Below are positions 10,409 to 19,883 of a stretch of 64,000 nt of DNA, one piece after another. The notes under the pieces were generated by a model. The model had not been told where the DNA came from, did not search any database, and worked only from the letters and a program-made list of their open reading frames with translations. A program made the translations under genes and the position numbers. The stretch's first letter is position 1, and the number at the start of each line of letters is the position of its first letter. Origin of the DNA: CAWATZ01 sp963784995 (lineage in GTDB: Bacteria; Planctomycetota; Planctomycetia; Gemmatales; Gemmataceae); contig CAWATZ010000013.1 in NCBI GenBank assembly GCA_963784995.1, positions 124,001 to 188,000 of the forward strand, written 5' to 3'.

Positions 10409-11128
10409 ATGACCGAGATGGAATGGATGACCTGCCAGGAGCCGCAGGAGCTGCTTGCCTTTCTGTGCGAGAGCAGGAAAGCGAGTGACCGCAAGCTGCG
10501 CTTGTTCGCCTGTGCTTGTTGCCGGCGCGTCTGGCAACTGCTTACCGACAAGCGAGCGCAGACAGCTCTGGAAATGGCCGAGCAAGTCGCCGACCAGTTG
10601 GTTGACGACGATCAACGGAGCAAAGCCCGCAAGGAGGCCCAGCAATGCGCTCAAACCCGGGCTGTGACTTCGCGTCCCACGTCTCCGAAGTGCGAACGCC
10701 GGGCAGCCTCGGCCGTCTACTATGCCCTGGGCCGGCAGGGCTGGGACCTTGCCTGGAATGCCGGCCAGCTTGCTTGTGAAGCCCTCGTCTGGCAGGCAGG
10801 CGGTTACTGGACGTACGATGCGGAGACGGCCGCCCGTTCTGAAACAGCGGTTCAGGTACACTTGCTGCATGACCTTTTTGGCTCCCCATTCCACTCCAGC
10901 CCCATTGATCCTGCATGGTTGACCCCAACGGTGCTGGGTCTGGCTCAGGCCGTCTACGACGAGCGCATCCTGCCTTCCGGCGCCCTGGGTACTGCTCGCC
11001 TTGGCGTCCTTGGCGATGCACTGGAGGATGCCGGCTGCACCGAGCAGGCCATTCTCACTCATCTGCGTGAACCAGGGCCTCATACTCGGGGCTGCTGGCC
11101 GGTGGATCTGCTTCTTGGCAAAGGGTGA
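10409..11128 (+). CDS. Gemmata-type conserved hypothetical protein (SDRKLRLFACACCRR family)
   Basis: 239 residues from the ATG at 10409. The start MTEMEWMTCQEPQELLAFL, then SDRKLRLFACACCRRVWQLL and the end WLTPTVLGLAQAVYDERI ... LGDALEDAGC ... HTRGCWPVDLLLGKG, matches a paralogous family I recognise from Gemmataceae genomes. The paired cysteines in CACC and the invariant ends suggest one compact domain, but no biochemical function is known. Upstream in-frame codons back to 10196 are not conserved. The following gene, also of a Gemmata-type family, begins 32 bp later and may be co-transcribed. Confidence 0.8.
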   Translation: MTEMEWMTCQEPQELLAFLCESRKASDRKLRLFACACCRRVWQLLTDKRAQTALEMAEQVADQLVDDDQRSKARKEAQQCAQTRAVTSRPTSPKCERRAASAVYYALGRQGWDLAWNAGQLACEALVWQAGGYWTYDAETAARSETAVQVHLLHDLFGSPFHSSPIDPAWLTPTVLGLAQAVYDERILPSGALGTARLGVLGDALEDAGCTEQAILTHLREPGPHTRGCWPVDLLLGKG

Positions 11129-11160
11129 ACCGGAGTAAACGCTAACCAGGAGGTGTGGCC

Positions 11161-12169
11161 GTGGGGCAACGGGCAAATCTAATCCTGCGCAAGGGGCGCG
11201 TATCAGCTCTACTACAGCCATTGGTGCGCGAACACCCTGCCCCGGGACCTGTTCTGGGGGCCGGAGCATGCCGTGGCTTTCATCCGCATCCAGCGTGAAG
11301 TGGACGAATCCGCTTGGCTCGACGAGGTCTGGGCGGAAGGCGGTGCTTTGCTCGACCTCGACCGGAAACAATTCCTGCTGTACGGCGGCGAGGAGGTGCT
11401 TTACAACGTTCCCCTGCGCCGGGGCTACCTTGAATTGCTCGCCCAGGTATGGAATGGCTGGACTGTAAGGTGGGCTTACGAGGGAATCGCCGACCTGGCC
11501 GATGCAGTCGGGTATCCGCGCGCTGGTGTCCTGAATCAAGGCAACCAGGATTCCACGGACGTCGATCTGGCTCCGCCCGAGCAGAAGGACTGGACGGATC
11601 TGGTTGCCAGCGTGCGTCTTGAAGACGGCGCCATTCGTTTGTATCCCCTTGCGGGCGACATGACCTCTTACCTGGCCGCCGGGCCGAAACTCACCGCTCA
11701 CCTGCGAACGGATGCAGGCCTGCCTCGGCTGTTCCTGGGTGAATGGACGGAGGAGTTCCCCACCGGCGGCTTCCACCTGGACCTCTCCACGCAACGGCTG
11801 GACTTTTGGGTAGCCCGCGATGCGCCCGACCTCGGGAACCGTGTTGCCCGAGCCTGGCCGGGATGGGAGACGCGCTGGCACTGGGATCGCTACGAGATGC
11901 AGCTGGAGCGAACCAACGGACTCTTGCGCTTGCCTTTGCTTGATCATCTTGCCCTGCTGGATCGTTGCCGCGAGATGCTGCTTCGAGAGCCGACCAGCAA
12001 CCCTCTCAACACGCTCAAATGGCTTGTCGAACAGGATCGCCAGGAGGGGAAGGAAGTCCAGGTAAACCCGTGGGCAATGCGGAACGACCGACTGGATCTG
12101 TCCGGGGCAACGCGGCGGGCAATCCTGGACCAGGCGATGTCGCGCCTGGAGTCCGGCGCCAGGCGCTAG
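11161..12169 (+). CDS. Gemmata-type conserved hypothetical protein (frame break at 11193-11196)
   Basis: The start is GTG at 11161 behind AGGAGGTG (11148-11155), giving MGQRANLILRKG. One base later the frame changes and continues as YQLYYSHWCANTLPRDLFWG, PEHAVAFIR, then the rest of the protein to 12169 (REVDESAWLDEVWAEGGALL, VPLRRGYLELLAQVW, WRYEMQLERTNG-like end). Removing one G from the GGGG run at 11193-11196 restores a single frame of about 335 residues. MGQRAN..YYSHWCAN..PRDLFWGPE is the typical opening of a Gemmataceae family of unknown function; I see no catalytic motif. Starting at 11273 instead, as an ORF finder would, loses the most conserved part. Confidence 0.75.
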
Positions 12170-12431
12170 TCGTTGGGTGGACTGGCACGCTTTTCTCACT
12201 CAATGGCATCTCACAAGAGGCGCTTTGTATGCGTTTAGTCCTGCTGGACACCGTCTGCAAGAGCGGTCCCGAATACCCTGGCAGGTGGCGGGCAGGCAGC
12301 AAAATGACGCCGTGTGGCATTCCTCCGTCAGCGACCGGCTCCTTCTGGCCTCTCCGCCACCCCGGCATTACTGGCAGGCTGGCTGGCAGGGACTGCTGGC
12401 ACGGCTCCCCCTGCCCCGGTACAATAACCGC

Positions 12432-14264
12432 ATGAAACGCACGGTCCTGCTGGTGCAGCTTCCCATCCCGCCGCTGGGGCCCGCCCCGATTCGCGGCAAC
12501 GTCCCCCTTGCCGCCGCCTACCTCAAGCTGTTCGCTGAGCAACGCGGCCTCGGCCACGACTACGCCATCGACCTCCTGCCCGCCGTGCTGGCGAATACGC
12601 TCGGCGATCATGCCCTGGTCGCGGCCCTCGCCGAGCGCGAGCCCTGGCTGGTCGGCTTCACCTGTTACCTTTGGAACATCGAGCGCACCCTCTGGATCGC
12701 CCGGGAACTGAAGCGGCGCCGGCCCAAGGTCCGCATCGTGCTGGGCGGTCCCGAGATCACGGCGGACAACGCCTGGGTGCTGGAGACGCCCGACTACGAC
12801 TTCGCGGTCATCGGCGAAGGGGAGCAGACCTTCGCTAACCTGCTGCTGGCCTTACTGGACGAAGAGACCCCGCCCATTCCCATCGCCGGGCTCTACGTCC
12901 CTGCGGAAACCGGGCCGCGCTATCAGCCGGGCCGATTGCCCGCCCCGCGCACGCCGCTGCCCGATCTTGACCGCCTCGGCTCGCCCTACCTGGCCGGCAT
13001 CCTCGATGCCGCCGACGAACGCATGCTCCTGCTGGAGACCACCCGCGGCTGCGTCTTCAACTGCAAGTTCTGCTACTATCCCAAGGCGTACGACCGCCAG
13101 TATTTCATCTCCCATGATCTGGTCCGGGCCAGCTTGCGGCATGCCCGGGAGCGCGGCGTCGAAGAGATCTTCCTCCTCGACCCGACCCTGAACCAGCGCA
13201 AGGACTTCGCCGATTTCCTCCGTCTGCTGGCCGAGGCCAACCCGGACCGGCAGTTCTCCTACTTTGCCGAGCTGCGCGGCGAGGGGATCACCGAAACCAC
13301 GGCGGCCCTGCTGCGGCAGGCGAACTTCACCGAGGTCGAGGTCGGCTTGCAGTCGATCGAGCCGGACGCGATGACACTGATGGACCGCAAGAACAACCTG
13401 CGGGCCTTCGAGCGCGGCGTGCGGGCCCTGCGGCGGGAGGGCATCCGGGTCAAGGTCGATCTGATTGTCGGGCTGCCGGGAGACACGGTCGAGTCGGTCC
13501 GTCGCGGTCTGCACTATCTGCACGAGAAGGAGCTGTACGACGACCTTCAGGTCTTCAACCTGGCCGTGCTGCCAGGCACCGCGTTCCGCCACGAGGCGGC
13601 CCAGCTGGGACTGGTGTTTCAGCCGCGGCCACCCTACTACGTCCTCCGGACCCCGGCGCTGGGCTCGGCTGACCTGTTCGGTCTGATCCGCGAGGCGCAG
13701 GAGCTGTTCGAGATGGACTGGGACGCACCGCTGCCTCCGGTGCTGGACCTGGACGAGCAAGGCGGCCTCAGCCGTGTCTGGCGGGTCGATCTGGATGGGC
13801 CGGACTTTCCGCCGCCTGAGAAGGCGGACCGCGCCCAGGCATTTACCTTGTGGTTGCGTTCGCGAGAGTTCGACCAGCACCTGGATCGAGCGGGGACGCT
13901 GATCCGCCAGGTGCTGGATGAGAATCCCTTTACCACGTTGCAGGTGGTCTTGCAGTCGGCGAGCGAACCGGCCAGAGTGTCTCAGCAACTGAATGTGAAT
14001 GCCCTGGAGCAACTGCTGGCGGTCTGCCAGTCCCGGCCGACATACCTGGATCGCTACTATGCCCTGCAGCCGGGCTCGACCAACGGAGCCAAGCGGCTGA
14101 TCGTGCTGCTCCCGGCCGGGTGGCGCGAGCAGGTCGATCCGCAATGGATCGAGGAAGTCGGCACGTGGGCCGCGCTGGTGTGGCAGGATGCGGCCGGGAG
14201 AACGGCGGTCGAGGAGGACCTGGCCAGCCAGGAGTTCGCCTGGAGCGGCACCGAGATTTCGTGA
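12432..14264 (+). CDS. B12-binding domain radical SAM protein
   Basis: 610 residues from ATG 12432. The N-terminal 150 residues form a cobalamin-binding-like Rossmann domain (RGNVPLAAAYLK, GFTCYLWNIERTL, VLGGPEITADN, DFAVIGEGEQTFANLL). The radical SAM core follows with the [4Fe-4S] motif CVFNCKFC (Cys207, Cys211, Cys214), FFYY-type aromatic after it, then VEVGLQSIEPDAM and DLIVGLPGDTVESVRRGL. The C-terminal 170 residues have no recognised domain. The domain order fits class B (B12-dependent) radical SAM enzymes, many of which are methyltransferases; the substrate is unknown. The in-frame extension back to 12177 is not conserved. The preceding 262 bp hold nothing recognisable. Confidence 0.9.
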   Translation: MKRTVLLVQLPIPPLGPAPIRGNVPLAAAYLKLFAEQRGLGHDYAIDLLPAVLANTLGDHALVAALAEREPWLVGFTCYLWNIERTLWIARELKRRRPKVRIVLGGPEITADNAWVLETPDYDFAVIGEGEQTFANLLLALLDEETPPIPIAGLYVPAETGPRYQPGRLPAPRTPLPDLDRLGSPYLAGILDAADERMLLLETTRGCVFNCKFCYYPKAYDRQYFISHDLVRASLRHARERGVEEIFLLDPTLNQRKDFADFLRLLAEANPDRQFSYFAELRGEGITETTAALLRQANFTEVEVGLQSIEPDAMTLMDRKNNLRAFERGVRALRREGIRVKVDLIVGLPGDTVESVRRGLHYLHEKELYDDLQVFNLAVLPGTAFRHEAAQLGLVFQPRPPYYVLRTPALGSADLFGLIREAQELFEMDWDAPLPPVLDLDEQGGLSRVWRVDLDGPDFPPPEKADRAQAFTLWLRSREFDQHLDRAGTLIRQVLDENPFTTLQVVLQSASEPARVSQQLNVNALEQLLAVCQSRPTYLDRYYALQPGSTNGAKRLIVLLPAGWREQVDPQWIEEVGTWAALVWQDAAGRTAVEEDLASQEFAWSGTEIS

Positions 14265-14362
14265 ACCCCGAAGTGGGAAAACAATCCCGGTTTGCCGTTC
14301 CCCCTCACGCCTTCCGTGGCGTACAATGCAATCTCTGATGGGCCCACTTCGTAACCTCCAGG

Positions 14363-17300
14363 ATGTCACCCGTGGATATCATCGTTGCCTGTCCTCAGTG
14401 TAACAATCGCTACACGCTGAAAGAGGAGCTGCGCGGCAAGACGATTCGATGTCCCAACTCCAGTTGCGTCGCTATTTTCACCGTCCCTTCGGAAGTCAGC
14501 AACCCGGTCCCGGCCGTGCCCGCTCAGCCGACGGTCTTGCGTCCCGCGCGCAAAGGTACGACCGAGGTCGGCAGCGTGGGCGGCATGATCCCGATCTTGC
14601 CATCTGAGATCCCGCTGGCCCAGGAGGCAGAGCCGGTCGCGCCGGAGCCCGTGACCCCGGAGCCGGAGGCCCCCGCCCGGCGCTCCCGGACCGGGACGGT
14701 GGGCGACCTGGTGCCGCTTCTGGAAGGCAACCCCACCGTCGAAACCGACTGGTCCCAGGCACCGCCGGTCCGCAAAAAACCGACCGCTCCACGTCCCTCC
14801 AAGCCCTCGGACACGGCACAGCGACCCGCGGCACCGGCCACACTGCGACTGCCGGCGTTTCCTTCCCCCGCGGCGGAATGTCAGGGTGAAGCGGCCGCGT
14901 CCCGGAAGACGCAGCGCATCGATCCGCCTCCGGCTCGGCAGGAGCCTGTTGTGGAACCTGTTGTGGCACGGTCGGGAGACCGTGCCACAACCCCTGTGGA
15001 ACCTGTTGTGGCACGGTCGGGAGACCGTGCCACAACCCCTGTTGTGGCACGGTCTCCCGACCCTGTTGTGGCACGGTCTCCCGACCGTGCCACCGCCGAG
15101 CCGGCTCCAAAGGGTGAGGCCCCCGCCGAGCCCCCGGCCGAGACCGAGGGGCCGCGCGTCCTGGCTCCCGGAGACTGGCAGGCGCCCCCACCGCGCCGGG
15201 CCGACAAATCGGGCAACCGCACCCCGGTCGCCGGAACGCCGGTGGAGAAGAAAGCGATTCCCAAAGGGCAGACGCTCCTCAATCACTCGACTGCCCCCGA
15301 TGGCCAGGTCGAGACGCATCCGGAGGAACATCCCGACTCGCCGCAATCCCAGCGCGGCAAGCTATGGGTCCGGATCGGACTGGCTGTCGTGTTCCTGATG
15401 ATGGTCGGCTTCGGCGTGACCATCTGGATGCTGTTCCGCGTTACCGAAGCGGGTCTCGCCGAGCTGGCCATGAAGGAGTACCAGAATCAGCAATTCAACA
15501 GCGCGGCCGACAAGTTCAAGCAGCTGGCGGAGCAATTCAGCGCCAGTGATCGGGTCACGGAGTACAGGCTTCTCGAAGAGTTGTGCCGGCTCCGCTATCA
15601 GCTCGAAGACAAGGAAATCCCCCCGCTGGCGGAGGCACTGGAGAAGGTCAACGCCTTTCTGAAAAGTCTGAAACAGGAGGGCCGGGCGGCCGTCTTCAAG
15701 CCGTACCATGCCGACCTGGGCAAATCCCTGATGATCCGGCTGGGCAATCTCCGCGACCAGGCTCCCAAGGAGAAGCCGACAACGCCCGAGCTGCTGCTCA
15801 CCGTCCTCCAGGTCGTCAAGGACGTCAGCGCCCTCTCGGAGGCCCTGACGCAGGACAACGTGGGCCAGGTCAGGAAAGACGTCGTCGAGATTAACAAGGC
15901 GATCGTCCGTTACAACCGGGAGCAGGACTTCCTGGCCAGGCTGAAGCCGCTGGTCGGCCGGCCTTCGGGAGCGAGCCTGCGCCAGGCCCATCGCATGATC
16001 CGTGAGGCCGAGGAAGAAGGGCTGCCCGGGATCAGCAAGAATGACAAGGTGACGCGATTGCTGCAGCAGATCCAGGACGGCCACCGGGACGCCGTGGTTT
16101 ATCACCGCGAGGGGGCCGGACTGAAAGTCCAGGCCAGGGCCGAGGACAGCATCGACGTGCTGATTGTCGATCCGGAGGTCGAGCGGAGCCGATTGCCGGC
16201 GAAGGCGGACGCGCCCCTGGTGCTGGCCGTGGTCCGGGGCGTGCTGTACGCCTGCAACAGCAGCACCGGCAAGGTCCGCTGGGCGACGCGGGTCGGCATC
16301 GACACCACCACGCTGCCGGTCCGGCTGCCGGCCACCCCGATCAGCCCCGAGCGCATCCTGGTGATCTCGGCCGACAGCAACACGCTGACCGCCCTGGACC
16401 AGGAGGGGCAGACGGTCTGGCAGTACCATCTCGGCAAGGCGTGCCTGGGCCGGCCGGTGATCGTCGGCTCGCGGGCCTTCATTCCCACGTTTGACGGCCA
16501 GATCCACGAAATCGAGCTGATCAAGGGCACGCTGCTGGGCCGCTTCCAGCTGGGCGAGGGCGAGCGGCTGAATTCGGGCGGCACCTGTCAGGACGACCTG
16601 CTCTACGTCCCGGCCGACGAGGGCTGTGTCTACGTCCTCGACATCAATCAGAAAAAGTGCGTCGCGGTCCTGTACACCAATCACCCCAGCGGCTCACTGC
16701 GCGGCGAACCGATCCTGGTGCCGCCCGATCCGCCGGCGCCTGGCTACCTGGTGCTGACCCAGACGGCCGGGCTGGACCACATGCAGCTGCGCGTCTACGG
16801 CTTGCCCATCCGCGACCCCAATGCGGAGCCGATCGCCCTCAAGCGGCAGCCGCACGTCCAGGGCTGGAGCTGGTTCCCGGCCCGCAGTGACGAGGAAAAG
16901 ATCGCCCTGCTCACCGACCTCGGCGTGATGGGGCTGTTCGGCATCCGGCAAGCGCGCAATCACGACAGCGCCCTGTTCCCGCAGTTCCCCTGCGGTCCGG
17001 AAGGTCTGAGTCTGGAGCCGTTCGTTGGCGGAGGGAAGGCAGCGCGGAAAACGATGGGCCGGGCCCAGGTGGTCGCCATGCAGAGCGACACGTTCTGGGT
17101 GCTGGTCGATGGCCGGCTGCAACGGCTGGAGATGGGCTGGAAGAGCGACGTTGGACCCAGGCTGGTGCCTGCCTGGAAGGAGCCGCCGCTGCTGGGCTCC
17201 CCCTTGCACGAGAGCCAGGAGCGAGAGGACCGCGCCACCGGCCGAAACTTCCTGTACCTGGTGACCCACGCTCTGAATCGGCCGGCCTGTCTGATGACGG

Positions 17301-18583
17301 CGGTGGACGGAGGCGACAAGGGCGAGGTCCTCTGGCAAAGGCAGCTGGGCCTGGTGTGCCAGGGTGAGGTGGTGGCCTTGCAGCCGCCCGACGGCAAGGG
17401 CCTGCCGCTGCTGCTGGCCATGGACCCGGGTGGGGCGCTGCTCTCCTTTGACCCGACCGCCTATCAGAAGAGCGATCGGCCCGGCTGGCACCGGGGCGGC
17501 CAGAAGGTGGCGCCGGGGTTCGACGAGAACCGGCGCTTTCCTCCCGTTTTTATCCGCGACGACTCCGGCAAGACAGTCTGGCAAGTGGGCTGTCCTGGGA
17601 CAGCCGGGTCGGCGAACGAGGGACAGACTCTGCTCATCCGCAAGGTGAACTGGCGGCCGGGGCGGCGGGAGCTGGAGATCGAGCGCGAGTCCAAGGTGAT
17701 TCTGAAGGCGGCCCCGGCCGGGCCGCCGGTGCGGCAAGGGGACCACGTGCTGCTGCCGCTGGAGAACGCCAAACTGGTCCGGATCCCGCTGAACGCGGCC
17801 TCACCGGAGGCCACCCCGGGACCGGATTGGCGAGCGCGCCGCCTGGGGCTGGAGACCCGCGGGCACGTCCTGGCACTGGATCAGGATCGTGTTCTGACCT
17901 ACGACGGACTGGGCGGGCTTTTCTGCTGGAACTGGATCCTGACTGCTGGAGACGTCTATTCCAAACTGCCGGACCGCGACACGAATACGAGGGGATACCT
18001 GCCGCCCACGCTGGCCCTCAAAAGCCGCTTGACCGCGGCCCCGCTGCTGGTGCCGGCACAGGGGAAGGAAGAGAAGCCGCGTGTCTGCCTGGCCGAAGCC
18101 TCGGGCTGGGTGAGACTGCTTCAGGTCGAGGAGGATGGCCAACTCAAGGAGCAACGCAGCTGGGACCTCAAGGATCCGGTCACGGCCGGGCCTTTCCTGC
18201 GTGTGCTGCCATCCGGAGAGAGGCGCATCGGCTGCATCGTCAAACAGTCGCGCCTGGTCTGGCTCGACCCGGACCGCGACGAGCCGGTCTGGGAGTACGG
18301 CGGCGAGCGGCCGGCGCCGGCGGTGGTGGGGGCAGCAGCGTCCGCGGCCATCGACCCGACCGAGGCCATCATCGGCGAGCCGCAACTGGTCAAGGACTTC
18401 CTGCTGGTGGCCGACCAGGGAGGCCGATTCCTGGCCATCGACCCGAAGGACGGCAAGGTCCGCAAGCAGTACAAGCTGCGCGGCAACATGTCAGCAACGG
18501 TCAGCCCCGTGTCCTTCGGACCGGATCGGGCCTTCGCTCCGATAACCGATGGCACCGTGCTGCTGCTGCCGCTTCAGAAGTGA
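14363..18583 (+). CDS. large membrane-anchored PQQ-like beta-propeller protein with N-terminal zinc ribbon
   Basis: 1406 residues. Residues 10-36 are a zinc ribbon with four cysteines (CPQCNNRYTLKEEL, RCPNSSC), of the MJ0042/GYF-like type frequent in Planctomycetes. A low-complexity Pro/Ala/Glu linker follows to about residue 332, including the tandem palindrome array at 14957-15094 that codes for VARSGDRATT-like repeats. A single membrane helix lies at 333-358 (IGLAVVFLMMVGFGVTIWML). The rest is a helical segment (400-570) and then PQQ/WD40-like propeller repeats (LYACNSSTGKVRWATRV, LTALDQEGQTVWQYHLG, FLAIDPKDGKVRKQYKL). The C-terminal part is likely extracytoplasmic. Function unknown. Its TGA stop forms the left edge of a composite palindrome shared with argF. 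Confidence 0.85.
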   Translation: MSPVDIIVACPQCNNRYTLKEELRGKTIRCPNSSCVAIFTVPSEVSNPVPAVPAQPTVLRPARKGTTEVGSVGGMIPILPSEIPLAQEAEPVAPEPVTPEPEAPARRSRTGTVGDLVPLLEGNPTVETDWSQAPPVRKKPTAPRPSKPSDTAQRPAAPATLRLPAFPSPAAECQGEAAASRKTQRIDPPPARQEPVVEPVVARSGDRATTPVEPVVARSGDRATTPVVARSPDPVVARSPDRATAEPAPKGEAPAEPPAETEGPRVLAPGDWQAPPPRRADKSGNRTPVAGTPVEKKAIPKGQTLLNHSTAPDGQVETHPEEHPDSPQSQRGKLWVRIGLAVVFLMMVGFGVTIWMLFRVTEAGLAELAMKEYQNQQFNSAADKFKQLAEQFSASDRVTEYRLLEELCRLRYQLEDKEIPPLAEALEKVNAFLKSLKQEGRAAVFKPYHADLGKSLMIRLGNLRDQAPKEKPTTPELLLTVLQVVKDVSALSEALTQDNVGQVRKDVVEINKAIVRYNREQDFLARLKPLVGRPSGASLRQAHRMIREAEEEGLPGISKNDKVTRLLQQIQDGHRDAVVYHREGAGLKVQARAEDSIDVLIVDPEVERSRLPAKADAPLVLAVVRGVLYACNSSTGKVRWATRVGIDTTTLPVRLPATPISPERILVISADSNTLTALDQEGQTVWQYHLGKACLGRPVIVGSRAFIPTFDGQIHEIELIKGTLLGRFQLGEGERLNSGGTCQDDLLYVPADEGCVYVLDINQKKCVAVLYTNHPSGSLRGEPILVPPDPPAPGYLVLTQTAGLDHMQLRVYGLPIRDPNAEPIALKRQPHVQGWSWFPARSDEEKIALLTDLGVMGLFGIRQARNHDSALFPQFPCGPEGLSLEPFVGGGKAARKTMGRAQVVAMQSDTFWVLVDGRLQRLEMGWKSDVGPRLVPAWKEPPLLGSPLHESQEREDRATGRNFLYLVTHALNRPACLMTAVDGGDKGEVLWQRQLGLVCQGEVVALQPPDGKGLPLLLAMDPGGALLSFDPTAYQKSDRPGWHRGGQKVAPGFDENRRFPPVFIRDDSGKTVWQVGCPGTAGSANEGQTLLIRKVNWRPGRRELEIERESKVILKAAPAGPPVRQGDHVLLPLENAKLVRIPLNAASPEATPGPDWRARRLGLETRGHVLALDQDRVLTYDGLGGLFCWNWILTAGDVYSKLPDRDTNTRGYLPPTLALKSRLTAAPLLVPAQGKEEKPRVCLAEASGWVRLLQVEEDGQLKEQRSWDLKDPVTAGPFLRVLPSGERRIGCIVKQSRLVWLDPDRDEPVWEYGGERPAPAVVGAAASAAIDPTEAIIGEPQLVKDFLLVADQGGRFLAIDPKDGKVRKQYKLRGNMSATVSPVSFGPDRAFAPITDGTVLLLPLQK
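14957..15094 (+). repeat. tandem array of TTGTGGCACGGTC palindromes inside coding sequence
   Basis: Perfect palindromes with 13-bp arms (TTGTGGCACGGTC / GACCGTGCCACAA, 4-nt loop) at 14961-14990 and 15006-15035, 45 bp apart. A half unit follows at 15042-15062 and a further unit at 15065-15094 with the loop reversed. The unit is a multiple of three and stays in frame (PVVARSGDRATTPVE). The same element recurs at 47922-47947 in the PfaC-like gene. Confidence 0.9.
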
Positions 18584-18859
18584 GATTGTTTAGCCGCGAC
18601 GCGCGGCGGAGCGCGGGAGAGAACGCGCTCCGCTGCGCGTCGCGGCTATTGCGGCTCAGGAAGAAAAACACCGCCTCGGCTCCGGCCCCAGGGGCGCTGC
18701 CCTCTCCCCCCAGGGCGATGCCCTGGGCTATCCTGTTGCGCCCCTTCGGGGCGGAAAACCAGGTCTTTCGCCCCGAAGGGGCGCAACACGATAGCCCAGG
18801 GCATCGCCCTGGGGACCAGCGAAAGACGTTTGTTTTCTGAGCCGCAATAAACAATCTCA
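18581..18859. repeat. composite nested palindrome between convergent stop codons (likely bidirectional terminator)
   Basis: The outer right arm is contiguous at 18837-18859 (CTGAGCCGCAA then TAAACAATCTCA). Its left partner is split: TGAGATTGTTTA at 18581-18592 and TTGCGGCTCAG at 18649-18659. The 56 bases between the halves are a separate 25-bp-arm palindrome (18591-18648, TAGCCGCGACGCG family). The loop contains another inverted repeat around 18700-18815 with the CCCCTTCGGGG core. The ends coincide with the TGA of the upstream gene and the TGA of argF. Confidence 0.85.
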
Positions 18860-19774
18860 GCACTCCAGCAGCAACCACTTCAGCAGCGCCTTCTGGACGT
18901 GCATGCGGTTGCCCGCTTGCTGGAAGACGACGCTCTGTTCGCTGTCCATCACCTCATCGGCGATTTCCTCTCCGCGCTGGGCCGGCAGGCAGTGCATGAT
19001 CCGGCAATGAGCGGGCGCCCGGGCGGTCAGTGTACTGTTGACCTGGAAGCCGGCGAAACGCTTGAGGCGCTGCTCCCTCTCGGCTTCCTGCCCCATGCTG
19101 GTCCAGACGTCGGCGTAGATCACGTCGGCCTGGCGCACGGCCAGGCCCGGATCGCCGTGCTGGACGATGATCGGATTGGCGACCGCCTTGTGATAGCGTT
19201 GCAGGAAGTTGTCGTCGAAGCCGTAGCCATCCGGGGCCGCCAGGATGAAGCGGGCCCCCAGCTTGCCGCAGCAGACGGCCAGCGAGCGGGCCACGTTGTT
19301 GCCGTCGCCGACAAAAACCACCGTTCGGCCGGCAACCGAGCCGAACACTTCCAGGATGGTGAACACGTCGCCCAGCGCCTGGCAGGGATGATAGAGATCG
19401 CTCAGCCCGTTGATCACCGGCACGCTGGAGTGAGCCGAGAACTCCTCGACCGTCTGCTGGCGGAAGACGCGCAGCACCACGGCATCGACGTACTCGGCCA
19501 GGGTGCGGGCAAAGTCCGGCACGCTCTCGCGCACACCGATCGGCCCATCGGCGGCGCTGAGGAAAATGCTGGCCCCGCCCATCTGGGCCATCGCCGCCTC
19601 GAAGCTGGCACGGGTCCGCAGCGACGGCTTCTCGAAGACCAGTCCCAGCACCCGGCTGGCCAGCAGGGGAGCCCGCTCGCCGCGCTGATGGGCCGCTTTC
19701 AGGGCCATCGTCTCGGCCAGCAGGTGGTGGATTTCCTCGGGCTTCAGATCCAGCAGTGTCAAAAAATGCCGCAT
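18857..19774 (-). CDS. argF: ornithine carbamoyltransferase
   Basis: 305 residues from the ATG at 19774. Converts ornithine and carbamoyl phosphate to citrulline in arginine synthesis. Carbamoyl-phosphate-binding motif SLRTR at 51-55, HPCQ at 129-132, the nucleotide-fold stretch FVGDGNNVARSL, the ornithine-binding DVWTSMGQE, and the C-terminal HCLP at 261-264 are all present, so the enzyme should be active. Normal length. An in-frame ATG upstream (19819) would add residues coded by the palindrome at 19794-19870 and is unlikely. Third gene of an argB-argD-argF run on the minus strand; 109 bp including that palindrome separate it from argD. Confidence 0.95.
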   Translation of the reverse strand: MRHFLTLLDLKPEEIHHLLAETMALKAAHQRGERAPLLASRVLGLVFEKPSLRTRASFEAAMAQMGGASIFLSAADGPIGVRESVPDFARTLAEYVDAVVLRVFRQQTVEEFSAHSSVPVINGLSDLYHPCQALGDVFTILEVFGSVAGRTVVFVGDGNNVARSLAVCCGKLGARFILAAPDGYGFDDNFLQRYHKAVANPIIVQHGDPGLAVRQADVIYADVWTSMGQEAEREQRLKRFAGFQVNSTLTARAPAHCRIMHCLPAQRGEEIADEVMDSEQSVVFQQAGNRMHVQKALLKWLLLEC

Positions 19775-19793
19775 AGTACGCTTCGCTCTCAAT

Positions 19794-19870
19794 TTAACCA
19801 CGGATAACACGGATAACACGGATAAATGCCTTTTGCTTTTATCCGTGTTATCCGTGTTATCCGTGGTTAA
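19794..19870. repeat. perfect palindrome with CGGATAACA direct repeats
   Basis: Arms of 33 bp at 19794-19826 and 19838-19870 match perfectly around an 11-nt loop. Each arm holds three copies of a CGGATAACA-like unit. It sits between argD and argF on the same transcript, so it could act as an intercistronic hairpin. Confidence 0.92.
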
Positions 19871-19883
19871 TCGGATTTCGGAT

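Noticed and set aside
12852..14369. 505-codon minus-strand ORF opposite the radical SAM gene
   Set aside because: No recognisable motif; Arg/Gln-rich antisense shadow.
14957..15094. Possible CRISPR-like array
   Set aside because: Units are adjacent, in frame within an ORF, without unique spacers of constant length; it is a tandem palindrome.
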